Made by a program: the position numbers and the translations under genes | In this document: positions 9,456 to 17,639 of the stretch, piece after piece | Position numbering within the stretch: the stretch's first letter is position 1 | How the letters are laid out: each line of letters starts with the position of its first letter | Assembly (NCBI RefSeq): GCF_003206065.1 | Contig: NZ_PZJQ01000002.1 | Location: forward strand, 774,135-838,134 | DNA: 64,000 nt | Direction of reading: 5' to 3' | Origin: Salinicola halimionae | Lineage (GTDB): Bacteria > Pseudomonadota > Gammaproteobacteria > Pseudomonadales > Halomonadaceae | The notes under the pieces: model-generated | Told to the model about the DNA's origin: nothing | The model's database searches: none | What the model saw: the letters and a program-made list of their open reading frames with translations, nothing else

Positions 9456-10343
9456 ATGCTGGATATCAAATTCTACGCGCTGATCGATGCCGTGGCGGCC
9501 AAGGGGACCGTGCACGCAGCCGCGGCCTCCATCGGTCTGACCCAACCCGCCGCGACGCATCGAATTCGAGAAATGGAGCGCCGCCTGGGCGTGGCGCTCT
9601 TCGTGCGCGAGGGGCGTCGGCTGGTCCTGACGCCGTCGGGGGAACGGCTGGTGAAGGCCGCCCGAGACATTCTGCCCAAGCTGCGCAGTGCCGAACTCGA
9701 AGCCTGGCACCTGGCCAGTCGAGGCGAGCCCGCATTGCGTCTCGGTGTCGGGCCCTATGATACTTTTTCTCGGGTTCTGCCCCACCTGTATGACAATCAC
9801 GATCGCGATATCTCGCTGGTCCGACTGCCGATGGAGGAGATGACAGGCGCTCTGTTGGCCCGTCGCGTCGACATGATCGTCATGGTCGAAGTGCCGACAC
9901 AGCGCGGCGTGGAATGGGAGGCGCTGTTCGAGGAGCCAACCGTGGCGGTATTGCCGCCTGACCATCCGGCGGCAGCCTACGAGGTCGTGCCACCGGAAGT
10001 CTTTCAGCAAAGTCGTCATTTTACCTACAGCATCGCACCGGAAACCGGGCATGAGTTCGAACACTTCTTTCAGCCGGCAGGCATTCATCCCTCTCACATG
10101 GTGCAGATCGAATCCGTGGCCTTGATCCTGGAGCTGGTAGCCGCGGGAAAAGGCGTGAGCATTCTCTCGCGCTGGGCAGTTCGTGATGCCGAAATCAGCG
10201 GCAAGGTTGTGACCCGACCGCTGGCATGTGAGATGCCATGCATCGCATGGAATCTGGCTTTCCTCGACGAGCCTTTGATACGCGAAGTCGCGGGTTCGTT
10301 GTCGGCAACGCTGAAGGCTCTCTATGCTCCGTCTGAACGCTGA
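9456..10343 (+). CDS. LysR-family transcriptional regulator
   Basis: DNA-binding regulator, 295 aa. The N-terminal winged helix is clear (AAAASIGLTQPAATHRIREMERRLGVALFVREGRRLVLTPSGE broken over residues 18-60), followed by the usual two-lobed effector domain (PYDTFSRVLPHLY, VVPTQRGVEWEALFEEPTVAVLPPDHP pattern). It lies 190 bases upstream of the oxygenase/DddP-like/binding-protein run and on the same strand, so it may control it. The effector is unknown. Its last codons are part of a 29-bp tandem duplication that continues into the gap. Confidence 0.88.
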   Translation: MLDIKFYALIDAVAAKGTVHAAAASIGLTQPAATHRIREMERRLGVALFVREGRRLVLTPSGERLVKAARDILPKLRSAELEAWHLASRGEPALRLGVGPYDTFSRVLPHLYDNHDRDISLVRLPMEEMTGALLARRVDMIVMVEVPTQRGVEWEALFEEPTVAVLPPDHPAAAYEVVPPEVFQQSRHFTYSIAPETGHEFEHFFQPAGIHPSHMVQIESVALILELVAAGKGVSILSRWAVRDAEISGKVVTRPLACEMPCIAWNLAFLDEPLIREVAGSLSATLKALYAPSER

Positions 10344-10380
10344 AGGCTCTTTATGCTCCGCTTGGCTGAGGGCTCTTTAG
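10309..10380. repeat. Tandem duplication at the end of the LysR gene (29-bp period)
   Basis: A 23-base stretch at 10309-10331 recurs at 10338-10360 with one mismatch, and a shorter third copy (GGCTGAGGGCTCTTTAG) follows. The first copy contains the last coding triplets, so the repeat straddles the stop codon. Confidence 0.8.
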
Positions 10381-10532
10381 ACCTCGCCTGAAGGAAACTG
10401 ACGACGAAGCGAGTCGGGAACGATAGAAAACTCGTCAAAGATCCAGCGAATTTCCAATTGGAGCCACGCGTCCTCCTTTCGTTAGCGTAGTCGGCCACGT
10501 ACCGGTCACTATCACGACGACGGGAGAGCCCC

Positions 10533-11426
10533 ATGCATGGATCCGATCACACTTCGCGGCCCAAAGCTTCAGAGACACCGGAAACGGAAGATCTCGCCAG
10601 CCTGGTCAACTTGAAGCACTTCCCCATCAACCAGCCCGGGAGCGAGGCTTATCGAGAGGCGGTGGAATCCGTCAGAGCGCAGTTGAACGTTGACGGGTGT
10701 GCTCTGCTGTCTCGCTTCATTCGCGATGACATTCAAGCGAGGCTTCAGGAGGAGAGCGAAGCTCTGGCGCCTCAAGCCTTTTTTTCCGATAACGACGTCA
10801 ATCCCTACGTCACGCCGGACGATCCGAACCTTCCCGAAGATCACCCCGCACGCTTTTTCCAGCACTACACCAACGGTTTCGTCGCCCGGGATCTCATCCC
10901 GGAAAAGGCGATCGTCAAGCAACTCTATGGCAATGCCGTTTTTCAGCGTTTCATTGCCGACTGCCTCGAAGAGCCAGTGGTTTACGAGTTCGCCGACCCA
11001 ATCGCGGGATTGGTCATCAACGTGATGCCGGATGATACCGAGCTCCCTTGGCATTTCGACACCAATGAATTCATCGTCAGTCTGATGACTCGGCGCCCCG
11101 ACGAGGGCGGTGAATTCCAGTACTGTCCCGACATACGACGTCCTGGCGAGGAAAATTTTTCCGACGTGAAACGTGTGCTCGACGGCGATCACGGAAGGGT
11201 CAAATCGCTGGCGCTGAACACGGGCGATCTGCAGCTCTTCAAAGGGCGCTATTCGATGCACCGCGTTGCGCCAGCCAAGGGGCAGCGCCTGTGCACATTG
11301 CTGGGCTATGCCAAGGCGCCCGACATGATGGGCAGCCTGGAGCATACCCGGAAAATCTACGGTCGAGTCACGCAGCAGCATATCGATGCTCATAACCAGC
11401 GCCGCCAGGATGAACTGATGGGCTAA
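10533..11426 (+). CDS. HalD/BesD-family (ArpA-like) non-heme Fe(II)/2-oxoglutarate oxygenase
   Basis: Iron and 2-oxoglutarate-dependent enzyme, 297 aa, resembling the HalD/BesD amino-acid halogenase/hydroxylase family. The iron triad is visible: H174-x-D176 (LPWHFDTNEF) and H243 (SMHRVAP), with R252 as the likely 2-oxoglutarate anchor. In true halogenases of this family the Asp is replaced by Gly so that chloride can bind iron; here Asp is present, so hydroxylation rather than chlorination is predicted. The substrate is probably a free amino acid or osmolyte, by inference from the family and from the DddP-like and betaine-binding neighbours. The start ATG has GGGAGAG upstream. It leads an apparent three-gene operon. 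Confidence 0.75.
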   Translation: MHGSDHTSRPKASETPETEDLASLVNLKHFPINQPGSEAYREAVESVRAQLNVDGCALLSRFIRDDIQARLQEESEALAPQAFFSDNDVNPYVTPDDPNLPEDHPARFFQHYTNGFVARDLIPEKAIVKQLYGNAVFQRFIADCLEEPVVYEFADPIAGLVINVMPDDTELPWHFDTNEFIVSLMTRRPDEGGEFQYCPDIRRPGEENFSDVKRVLDGDHGRVKSLALNTGDLQLFKGRYSMHRVAPAKGQRLCTLLGYAKAPDMMGSLEHTRKIYGRVTQQHIDAHNQRRQDELMG

Positions 11427-11476
11427 TCCAGCCCACCCGCCTCACCACTTTACCAAGACCATCGGAACCGAGACTC

Positions 11477-12781
11477 ATGAGTGACTACGAGACCCTTGCC
11501 AGCGGTGACGCTGGCAAGTCGAACATTGTGGCGCTGGCCGAGACGGGCAGCGGCAAGAGTAGCTATGCCAGCGGAAATTTTCGGACGCTGGAAATCGACG
11601 CTGCGCTGCTCGCGCGTGTCGAGCGCTATCGCCTGGGAAGACTGCGTCAGCAGATGCAGCATCACGCCATGGATGCAGTGATCCTGTTCGACCCGATCAA
11701 CATTCGCTACGCCTGCGGCTCGCGCAACATGCAGGTCTACTCCCAACGGAATCCCGCGCGCTATCTGTACGTCGCAGCGGACGGTCCGGTCGTTCTGTTC
11801 GAATTCAGCGCGTGCCTGCATTTGGCGAAGGGGCTGGCGCTGCTCGATGACGTTCGCCCGGCGCGTGCCGTCATGCCTCAGTACAGCGGGCCACATTGTG
11901 CTCGGCATACGGCCGCATTCGTGGACGATATCCGTGCATTACTCGCGCAGTCACAGACCTCCGGTAAACGGATCGGGGTCGAATCGGCGCCCACCGGCGC
12001 GCTGACGGCACTCGGCGAGGCAGAGTTCGACATCGTGGATGCGGCCATTGCGATGGAGGGGGCAAAGTCGATCAAGAGCGTGGAAGAGCTGGCTCTCATC
12101 CATCGATCAATGACCCTCACCGAAGCGGCGATGACACGAATGGAAGCGGCGCTGCGGCCGGGCATGAGTGAAAATGAGCTGTGGGCCATTTTCAACCAGC
12201 ACGTATTGGCCACCGGCGGTGAATATGCCGAGACGCGTTTGCTCACCTCCGGTGCCCGGACCAATCCCTGGTTCCAGGAGTGTTCCGACAAGATCATTGC
12301 TCCTGGGGAACTGGTCGCATTCGATACCGATATCGTGGGCTGTTTCGGGTATTACACCGATTTCTCGCGTACCTTTCATGTACCCGGTGCCGGGGAAGCA
12401 ACGGCAACGCAGAAGTCGCTCTATCGGATGGCGGTCGATCAGCTCGAGACCAACATCGCTCTGCTCGCGCCCGGCATGAGCTTTCGCGAATACTCGCAAC
12501 GAGCCTGGCCCATTCCCCGCGGTTATCGAGAGAATCGCTATCTCGATATCGTGCACGGCTGCGGCATGACGGGAGAATGGCCGTTGATCGCCCATGACAT
12601 GGACTGGGACGATGTCGGCTATGATGGCAACATCGAGCCCGGAATGACGCTATGCGTCGAAGCCTATATTGGTCATCGTGATGGTCAGGAGGGCGTCAAG
12701 CTCGAAGAGCAGGTACTGATTACCGAAACCGGCATCGACCGTCTCTCCACGTACGGTTACTCGGGGGAGTTGATGGAATAA
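11477..12781 (+). CDS. M24-family metalloprotein, DddP-like (DMSP lyase homologue or related hydrolase)
   Basis: Pita-bread-fold metalloprotein, 434 aa. The six metal ligands known from DMSP lyase DddP appear at matching spacing: D283, D285, D295, H360, E395 and E410 here, against D295, D297, D307, H371, E406 and E421 recalled for Ruegeria DddP. The extra D285 separates it from ordinary Xaa-Pro peptidases. However the residue matching the proposed catalytic Asp377 of DddP appears to be Gly366 (HGCGMTGEWP), so DMSP cleavage is uncertain; an ectoine-hydrolase-like or other C-N/C-S bond reaction is possible. It lies 50 bases after the oxygenase and 94 before a betaine-type binding protein, all on one strand. 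Confidence 0.7.
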   Translation: MSDYETLASGDAGKSNIVALAETGSGKSSYASGNFRTLEIDAALLARVERYRLGRLRQQMQHHAMDAVILFDPINIRYACGSRNMQVYSQRNPARYLYVAADGPVVLFEFSACLHLAKGLALLDDVRPARAVMPQYSGPHCARHTAAFVDDIRALLAQSQTSGKRIGVESAPTGALTALGEAEFDIVDAAIAMEGAKSIKSVEELALIHRSMTLTEAAMTRMEAALRPGMSENELWAIFNQHVLATGGEYAETRLLTSGARTNPWFQECSDKIIAPGELVAFDTDIVGCFGYYTDFSRTFHVPGAGEATATQKSLYRMAVDQLETNIALLAPGMSFREYSQRAWPIPRGYRENRYLDIVHGCGMTGEWPLIAHDMDWDDVGYDGNIEPGMTLCVEAYIGHRDGQEGVKLEEQVLITETGIDRLSTYGYSGELME

Positions 12782-12875
12782 AGCCCTCTGGCCGGCTGCC
12801 GGTTGGCTGATTATCACGACAATTTAGCCAACGATTACGACAAAACTAGCCGAAAATCCTAGCAAGAGGAACGTT

Positions 12876-13736
12876 ATGAAGTTATTCAAGATGGCCTTGA
12901 TGGCTACCGCCCTGGGCGCCCCGAGCGCGCAGGCGGTGGCTGCTGACAGCCTGACGATCGGCACCAACAACTGGGCCGAGAACATTGCCATCTCGCACAT
13001 GTGGCAACAGTTGCTCGATGAGAAAGGCCATGACGTATCGCTGAGTGAAGTCTCCAAACCGGTCCTGTTCGGCGGGCTGGCGGAGGGCGATATCGACGTG
13101 TCGCTGGAGGTCTGGCTGCCGAGCGATTCCGAGTATCTGAAGCCTTATGGAGAGCGGATCAGCCTGCACGAGACCTGGTACGACGATGCGCTGGATGCAT
13201 TGGTCGTGCCGACCTACGTCGATGACATCGATACCATCGAGCAGCTCAAGGCGCATGCCGACGATTTCGAGTACCAGGGCGAATCGACGATTTTCGGCAT
13301 CGAGCCCGGCTCGTCGATCGCCAGCGAAACCGATGCCGCCATCGAGCAGTACTCGCTGCCGTTTCGCCAGTTGAGTAGCAGCGAATCGGCCATGCTGGCT
13401 CAGCTCAAGGACGCCTATCAGCGCCACGAGCCTATCGCCGTGACGCTGTGGCAACCCCACTGGGCGTTTGCCGAGTACGATCTCAAGGTGCTGAAGGATC
13501 CCAAGAAAACCTACAGCGCCGGCGAGCAGATCAAGTGGGTGTCGCATCAGGGATTTGCTGCGTCGCATCCCGAGGTGGCGAAAATGCTCGACGCCTGGCA
13601 CATGACGCCGGAGCAGCTTTCCCAGTTGATGCTGACGATCGAAAAAGCCGGCGATCCCGATGACGGCGCTGCCCAGTGGATCGACGACAACCGGGAACTG
13701 GTCGACGGTTGGCTGGCAGCGGATGGCGGTCAATGA
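12876..13736 (+). CDS. Glycine-betaine/choline-type ABC substrate-binding protein (ProX/OpuAC fold)
   Basis: Exported binding protein for a quaternary-amine-like ligand, 286 aa. A signal peptide ends near AVAADSLTIG. Conserved family features are TNNWAENIA, the EVWLPS loop and LWQPHWAFAEYDL, whose Trp residues (W in VWLP, WQPHW) are those that form the cation-binding aromatic box in ProX/OpuAC proteins. No permease or ATPase gene follows: a terminator lies 60 bases downstream. It must share a transporter encoded elsewhere. Next to a DddP-like gene, DMSP, betaine or an ectoine-type ligand is plausible but unproven. Confidence 0.85.
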   Translation: MKLFKMALMATALGAPSAQAVAADSLTIGTNNWAENIAISHMWQQLLDEKGHDVSLSEVSKPVLFGGLAEGDIDVSLEVWLPSDSEYLKPYGERISLHETWYDDALDALVVPTYVDDIDTIEQLKAHADDFEYQGESTIFGIEPGSSIASETDAAIEQYSLPFRQLSSSESAMLAQLKDAYQRHEPIAVTLWQPHWAFAEYDLKVLKDPKKTYSAGEQIKWVSHQGFAASHPEVAKMLDAWHMTPEQLSQLMLTIEKAGDPDDGAAQWIDDNRELVDGWLAADGGQ

Positions 13737-13796
13737 GCACTGATATTCAAGGGTAGTCGCCTCTCGGGCGGCCTTGTTTCAGTTGGCGCCATCAAA

Positions 13797-13828
13797 AACG
13801 CCCGCGCTCGAAGAGCGCGGGCGTTTCC
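13797..13828. terminator. Bidirectional terminator between binding protein and peroxiredoxin genes
   Basis: Twelve-base stem AACGCCCGCGCT / AGCGCGGGCGTT with a five-base loop; T-rich on the plus side and A-rich upstream, so it can serve both convergent genes. Confidence 0.85.
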
Positions 13829-13877
13829 GTTCTGAAGCGACTAGCACCGCGTTCGCGATGCCTTCTTCCAGGTGGCG

Positions 13878-14513
13878 TTACTTGTTGGGCTGCTTGGTGA
13901 CGCGAAGATAGGGCTTCTTCTCGTCCCAACCGTTGGGAAAGAGTTCCTTGGCCTTCTCGTTGTCGATCGAGGGCACGATGATGACGTCGTCACCGTCCTG
14001 CCAGTTGACCGGCGTGGCGACCTTGTAGCCGTCGGTCAGCTGCAGGCTGTCCAGCACGCGCAGAATTTCGGCGAAGTTGCGGCCGGTGCTGGGCGGGTAG
14101 GTGATCGTCAGGCGTACTTTCTTGGCCGGGTCGATGATGAACACCGAGCGCACGGTGTTGGTGCCGCTGGCATTGGGATGAATCATGCCGTAGGCCTCGC
14201 TCACCGAGCGGTCGGCGTCGGCCAGCAGCGGAAAATTGAGCCCACAGCCCTGGGTTTCCTCGATGTCGCCGACCCAGCGGGTGTGATCGTCCAGCGGGTC
14301 GACGGAGAGCCCGATCGCCTTGGTGTTGCGGCGCTCGAATTCCGGCTTGAGTCGCGAGACTTCCCCCAGTTCTGTCGTGCAGACAGGCGTGAAATCCGCC
14401 GGATGAGAAAACAGGATGACCCAGTTGTCGCTGGCCCATTGGTGAAAGCTGATCGGTCCGTCGGTGCTTTCCTGGGTGAAATCCGGTGCGGTATCGCCAA
14501 GTTGCAAAGCCAT
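13878..14513 (-). CDS. 1-Cys peroxiredoxin (Prx6/AhpC-TSA family)
   Basis: Thiol peroxidase that reduces hydrogen peroxide and alkyl peroxides, 211 aa. The peroxidatic Cys45 lies in the PxxxTxxC-type motif (DFTPVCTTE). The C-terminal domain (VIIVPSIDNEKAKELFP) is that of the Prx6 subgroup, and no resolving Cys is evident at the usual 2-Cys position; one other Cys occurs in TQGCGLNFP. The length fits the 1-Cys group. Single gene between a terminator and a gap of about 250 bases, start ATG at 14513 preceded by AGGAGA-like sequence. Cytoplasmic. Confidence 0.92.
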   Translation of the reverse strand: MALQLGDTAPDFTQESTDGPISFHQWASDNWVILFSHPADFTPVCTTELGEVSRLKPEFERRNTKAIGLSVDPLDDHTRWVGDIEETQGCGLNFPLLADADRSVSEAYGMIHPNASGTNTVRSVFIIDPAKKVRLTITYPPSTGRNFAEILRVLDSLQLTDGYKVATPVNWQDGDDVIIVPSIDNEKAKELFPNGWDEKKPYLRVTKQPNK

Positions 14514-14762
14514 GACTTTCTCCTGTTGCCATTGACGGCTTCGGTTCGAAGCCTAGAGTCAGATGCTCATCATGACGAGCGGAGGCGATGCTGTGAAACA
14601 ATCGATAGCCATAACGACATGCCTGCGCTCGTGAGATGTATGTGTGACGTCCCCGTAACGTGGTAGCCAAGGCTGGATATCTCAAGGGTGGCGCGGTTTT
14701 TCCATTCACACGCAGCAACTCGTCCACATGCGACCAACCCTTCAAAAGCCGCCGTGCTCGGC

Positions 14763-15311
14763 TCAGTTCGCGGGAGCGGCCGCGCCCAGATAGTGTTTGC
14801 GCCAATAGCGGATATCCAGCGATGAGACGCTGACGGTGCGGCCGCTACCGGGCGCATGAATCATCTGACGGTCGCCCATGTAGATACCGACATGGGTGGC
14901 GTGGCTGCCGGCGCCAAAGAACAGCAGATCCCCGGGGCGAGCGACATCGATCTCGTCGAGTGCGTGGAACTGGTCGTTGGAGGTTCGTGGCAGCGAGATG
15001 CCGATCTTGCCGTAGGCCATCTGAACCAGCCCCGAGCAATCGTAGCCGGAGGGGCTGGTGCCGCCCCATTGATAGGGCGTGCCGAGAGCATCCTTGGCCG
15101 CCGACATCACCAGAATGCGATCGATCGAGAGATTGTTGCCATCGATGGCCGGGCCATCGTCTCGAGTGACGATCGTTTTCTGCGAGCTGCAGCCGGCAAG
15201 AAACAGTACCGCAAGCAACATCAGGTACCCGAGGTAACGGTGAGCCGCCTTGGGTTCGCGACCGCGTGTCGAATGCCAGGTGGGCGCTGGCGATGGAGTG
15301 CCGCTCTGCAT
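14763..15311 (-). CDS. NlpC/P60-family lipoprotein (cell-wall endopeptidase)
   Basis: Predicted peptidoglycan D,L-endopeptidase of the Spr/NlpC type, 182 aa. A lipoprotein signal with lipobox LAGC is at about residues 28-41, following an unusually long polar N-terminus, so a later start inside the frame is possible. The catalytic Cys is in YDCSGLVQMAYGKIG and the His in SHATHVGIYMG; a second polar residue follows in the MIHAPGSGRTV segment. Expected location: periplasmic face of the outer membrane, cutting stem-peptide cross-links during growth. Confidence 0.88.
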   Translation of the reverse strand: MQSGTPSPAPTWHSTRGREPKAAHRYLGYLMLLAVLFLAGCSSQKTIVTRDDGPAIDGNNLSIDRILVMSAAKDALGTPYQWGGTSPSGYDCSGLVQMAYGKIGISLPRTSNDQFHALDEIDVARPGDLLFFGAGSHATHVGIYMGDRQMIHAPGSGRTVSVSSLDIRYWRKHYLGAAAPAN

Positions 15312-15553
15312 GTGGCTGAGTCCTGACTATCGATTTTCACCGAGTTTAGAGCAGCCCCGTGAGCCTGCAAAGGCAAGCGAGTTACCGGAATGGCGCAAAC
15401 TGGCAGATACCCGAGCGTACCGATGTCGTCGGTCGGACGTCGGTGGCGAGTGGGAGCAATCCTCGGGTTCGGTTGTGAGGGTCGGTCGTCGCCCTCATCT
15501 TGTCTTCCGTGAATGATCCGATCGTTTCCCGCGACAACGTAAGGAGGCCCATA

Positions 15554-16117
15554 ATGGCCATTGGCGAAGATGTTTCGATTGTTGAAAATCAGGTGGCCGG
15601 CGTTCAACCCGCCACGGCCGACAGCCAGGGTTTCGTGCTCAACCACACCATGTTGCGAGCCAAGGACCCCGAGGTTTCGCTCGCTTTCTATACCCGTGTT
15701 TTCGGCATGCGTCTGCTGCGCAAGCTCGACTTTCCCGAGATGCGATTCACGCTCTACTTTCTGGCGCGCGTCGATGACGAGAGTGCCATTCCCGAAGACG
15801 ACGGTGAGCGCACCGCCTACACCTTCTCGCAAAAAGGCGTGCTGGAGCTGACCCACAACTGGGGCAGCGAGGACGACCCCGAACTCAGCTACCACGACGG
15901 CAATGCCGAACCGCAGGGTTTCGGACATATCTGCTTCTCGGTGCCGGACCTCTCGGCGGCGGAGCAGTGGTTCGATCTCAACGAGGTCGAATTCAAGAAG
16001 CGCGCCGATCAGGGCAAGATGAAGAATGTGATCTTCATCAAGGACCCCGATGGCTACTGGATCGAGGTGGTGCAGCCGTCGCTGTCGAAAGCGCTGGGGG
16101 AAGCGCCAGCCGAGTGA
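15554..16117 (+). CDS. gloA: Lactoylglutathione lyase (glyoxalase I)
   Basis: Converts the hemithioacetal of methylglyoxal and glutathione to S-lactoylglutathione, 187 aa. Metal-site residues are visible in the two paired modules: His in LNHTMLRAKD, Glu in GVLELTHNWG, His in FGHICFSV and Glu in YWIEVVQP. The length and the insert between modules resemble the long, zinc-type (human/Pseudomonas GloA3-like) class rather than the short nickel type. The start chosen is the ATG at 15554 with a near-perfect AAGGAGG; upstream in-frame codons lack a ribosome site. It converges on an FMN 2-hydroxyacid dehydrogenase that could use its end product, lactate. Confidence 0.9.
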   Translation: MAIGEDVSIVENQVAGVQPATADSQGFVLNHTMLRAKDPEVSLAFYTRVFGMRLLRKLDFPEMRFTLYFLARVDDESAIPEDDGERTAYTFSQKGVLELTHNWGSEDDPELSYHDGNAEPQGFGHICFSVPDLSAAEQWFDLNEVEFKKRADQGKMKNVIFIKDPDGYWIEVVQPSLSKALGEAPAE

Positions 16118-16153
16118 TCGGGCGCCGGCTTCTATCGCGACGCGACTTGCCGT

Positions 16154-17422
16154 CTAGGGCATGTCGCCGGGGATTTCTCCGCCAGCTCCTTTGAAGGACA
16201 GCGCCTCGCTCGGGCGCCGGGACGACTCGTTCGGTGCCGGAGAATACGGGGAGCGACGGAGACAGCTTGCGTCGATCTGCTCGAGCGATGGTCGACCGAG
16301 CTGCGCCATCAGGTTGTGCAGCTGATCGCGCAGCAGGTCGATGGCGTGTGCCGCGCCGGCCTCGCCGCCCAGCGCGAGACCGTAGAGCGTGGCACGGCCA
16401 CACAGCACGCCCTCGGCGCCCAGCGCCACGGCCTTGGCGATATCGCCACCGCGACGGATGCCGCTATCCAGCAGCACGTGCATCGAGTCGCCGACCGCCT
16501 CGACGACCTCGGGCAGCGCGTCCAGCGTCGCTGGCGCACCGTCGAGCTGGCGTCCGCCGTGATTGGTCACGACCACGCCATCGGCACCGATGCGTTTGGC
16601 CGCGAGCGCGTCTTCGGCGTTGAGGATGCCCTTGATCAGCAGCTTGCCGGGCCAGCGCTTGCGGATATCGGCCAGCACTTCCCAGGTCAGCCGCCGTGTC
16701 ATGCGCTGGTTGATGTAGCCGGCAGCGCTGCCCGCGCTCTGCTGTTCCTTGGGCAGGTATTTCACCAGGTTGCCCAGCGTCGGTAATCCCTGGGGCCAGA
16801 GCGCGCGGTAAGCCCATTGCGGGTGCAGACCGGCATCGAGCATATGCGCCAAGGTGAGTCGGCGCGGGTTCACGTAGCTGCGCGAGTCCCATTCGCGTCT
16901 TCCCAGCACCACCGTATCGGTAGTGACCATTAGCGTTTCGACGCCGGCCTGGCTGGCACGTTCGAGCATATCGTTGCGAACCGCTTCGTCGTCCAGCACA
17001 TATAGCTGAAACCAGAGCCGCACGTTCGGCACGGCCGCGACCAGCGTCTCGAGACTGGTGCAGGATACGGTGCTCAGCGTGAACGGGATGCCTCGGCTGG
17101 CGGCGGCGCGGGCCAGCGCGATATCCCCATCGCGCCACAGCATGCCGTTGTAGCCGGTGGGAGCGATCGCCATCGGTAGCTCGGCAGGGCGTTCGAGCAG
17201 TTGAGTCCGACTATGGCGAACATCGACGTCGACCAGTGTGCGCGGCTGCCAACCCCAGGCGGCGAAGGCGCGACGGTTATCGCCGAGGGTGATCTCGTCT
17301 TCGGAACCGCCGTGGACATATTCCCAGGCGAAGGCGGGCAGTCGATGGCGAGCCATCCAGGCGAGTTCATCGATACTCTGCGCGCGGCGCCAGCAATGGT
17401 GGGAGGAGTAGCGTCTTTTCAC
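16154..17422 (-). CDS. FMN-dependent alpha-hydroxy-acid dehydrogenase (LldD/mandelate dehydrogenase type)
   Basis: Flavoenzyme oxidising L-lactate, mandelate or a related 2-hydroxyacid, 422 aa. Family landmarks: N-terminal PAFAWEYVHGG, FMN-binding PTGYNGMLW, substrate segment WFQLYVL, Lys in LLIKGIL, catalytic His in VVTNHGGRQLDG, and the phosphate loop in LLDSGIRRGGDIAKAVALGA. The C-terminus carries about 35 extra Ser/Pro-rich residues beyond the usual end. It converges with glyoxalase I with only 36 bases between stops. L-lactate dehydrogenase is the simplest guess; no lldP or regulator is adjacent to confirm it. Confidence 0.85.
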   Translation of the reverse strand: MKRRYSSHHCWRRAQSIDELAWMARHRLPAFAWEYVHGGSEDEITLGDNRRAFAAWGWQPRTLVDVDVRHSRTQLLERPAELPMAIAPTGYNGMLWRDGDIALARAAASRGIPFTLSTVSCTSLETLVAAVPNVRLWFQLYVLDDEAVRNDMLERASQAGVETLMVTTDTVVLGRREWDSRSYVNPRRLTLAHMLDAGLHPQWAYRALWPQGLPTLGNLVKYLPKEQQSAGSAAGYINQRMTRRLTWEVLADIRKRWPGKLLIKGILNAEDALAAKRIGADGVVVTNHGGRQLDGAPATLDALPEVVEAVGDSMHVLLDSGIRRGGDIAKAVALGAEGVLCGRATLYGLALGGEAGAAHAIDLLRDQLHNLMAQLGRPSLEQIDASCLRRSPYSPAPNESSRRPSEALSFKGAGGEIPGDMP

Positions 17423-17639
17423 GTGGCCTCTCGATGTCGACGGATGACGATGTGACTGACGTTAGCACGCCACTCATTCGTCGACGATGCCACCAAGGGT
17501 GAGGTAGCGTTTGTGCTGGGGGAAACGGAACCCCGCCAGCGTGACGGCGTCTGATAGAGGATTCTTTCCGGGGCAGCCCGATCCGCGCTGATCGGGTATG
17601 CTGCGACATCGACGGCAATTCACTAAAGGATGCGTGTTA

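Noticed and set aside
10533-11426. Calling the oxygenase a halogenase
   Set aside because: The halogenase-defining Gly/Ala in place of the iron Asp is absent; HxD is intact, so hydroxylase chemistry is more likely.
14514-14762. Small genes in the gap between the peroxiredoxin and NlpC/P60 genes
   Set aside because: Short frames on both strands lack ribosome sites, family motifs and plausible composition.
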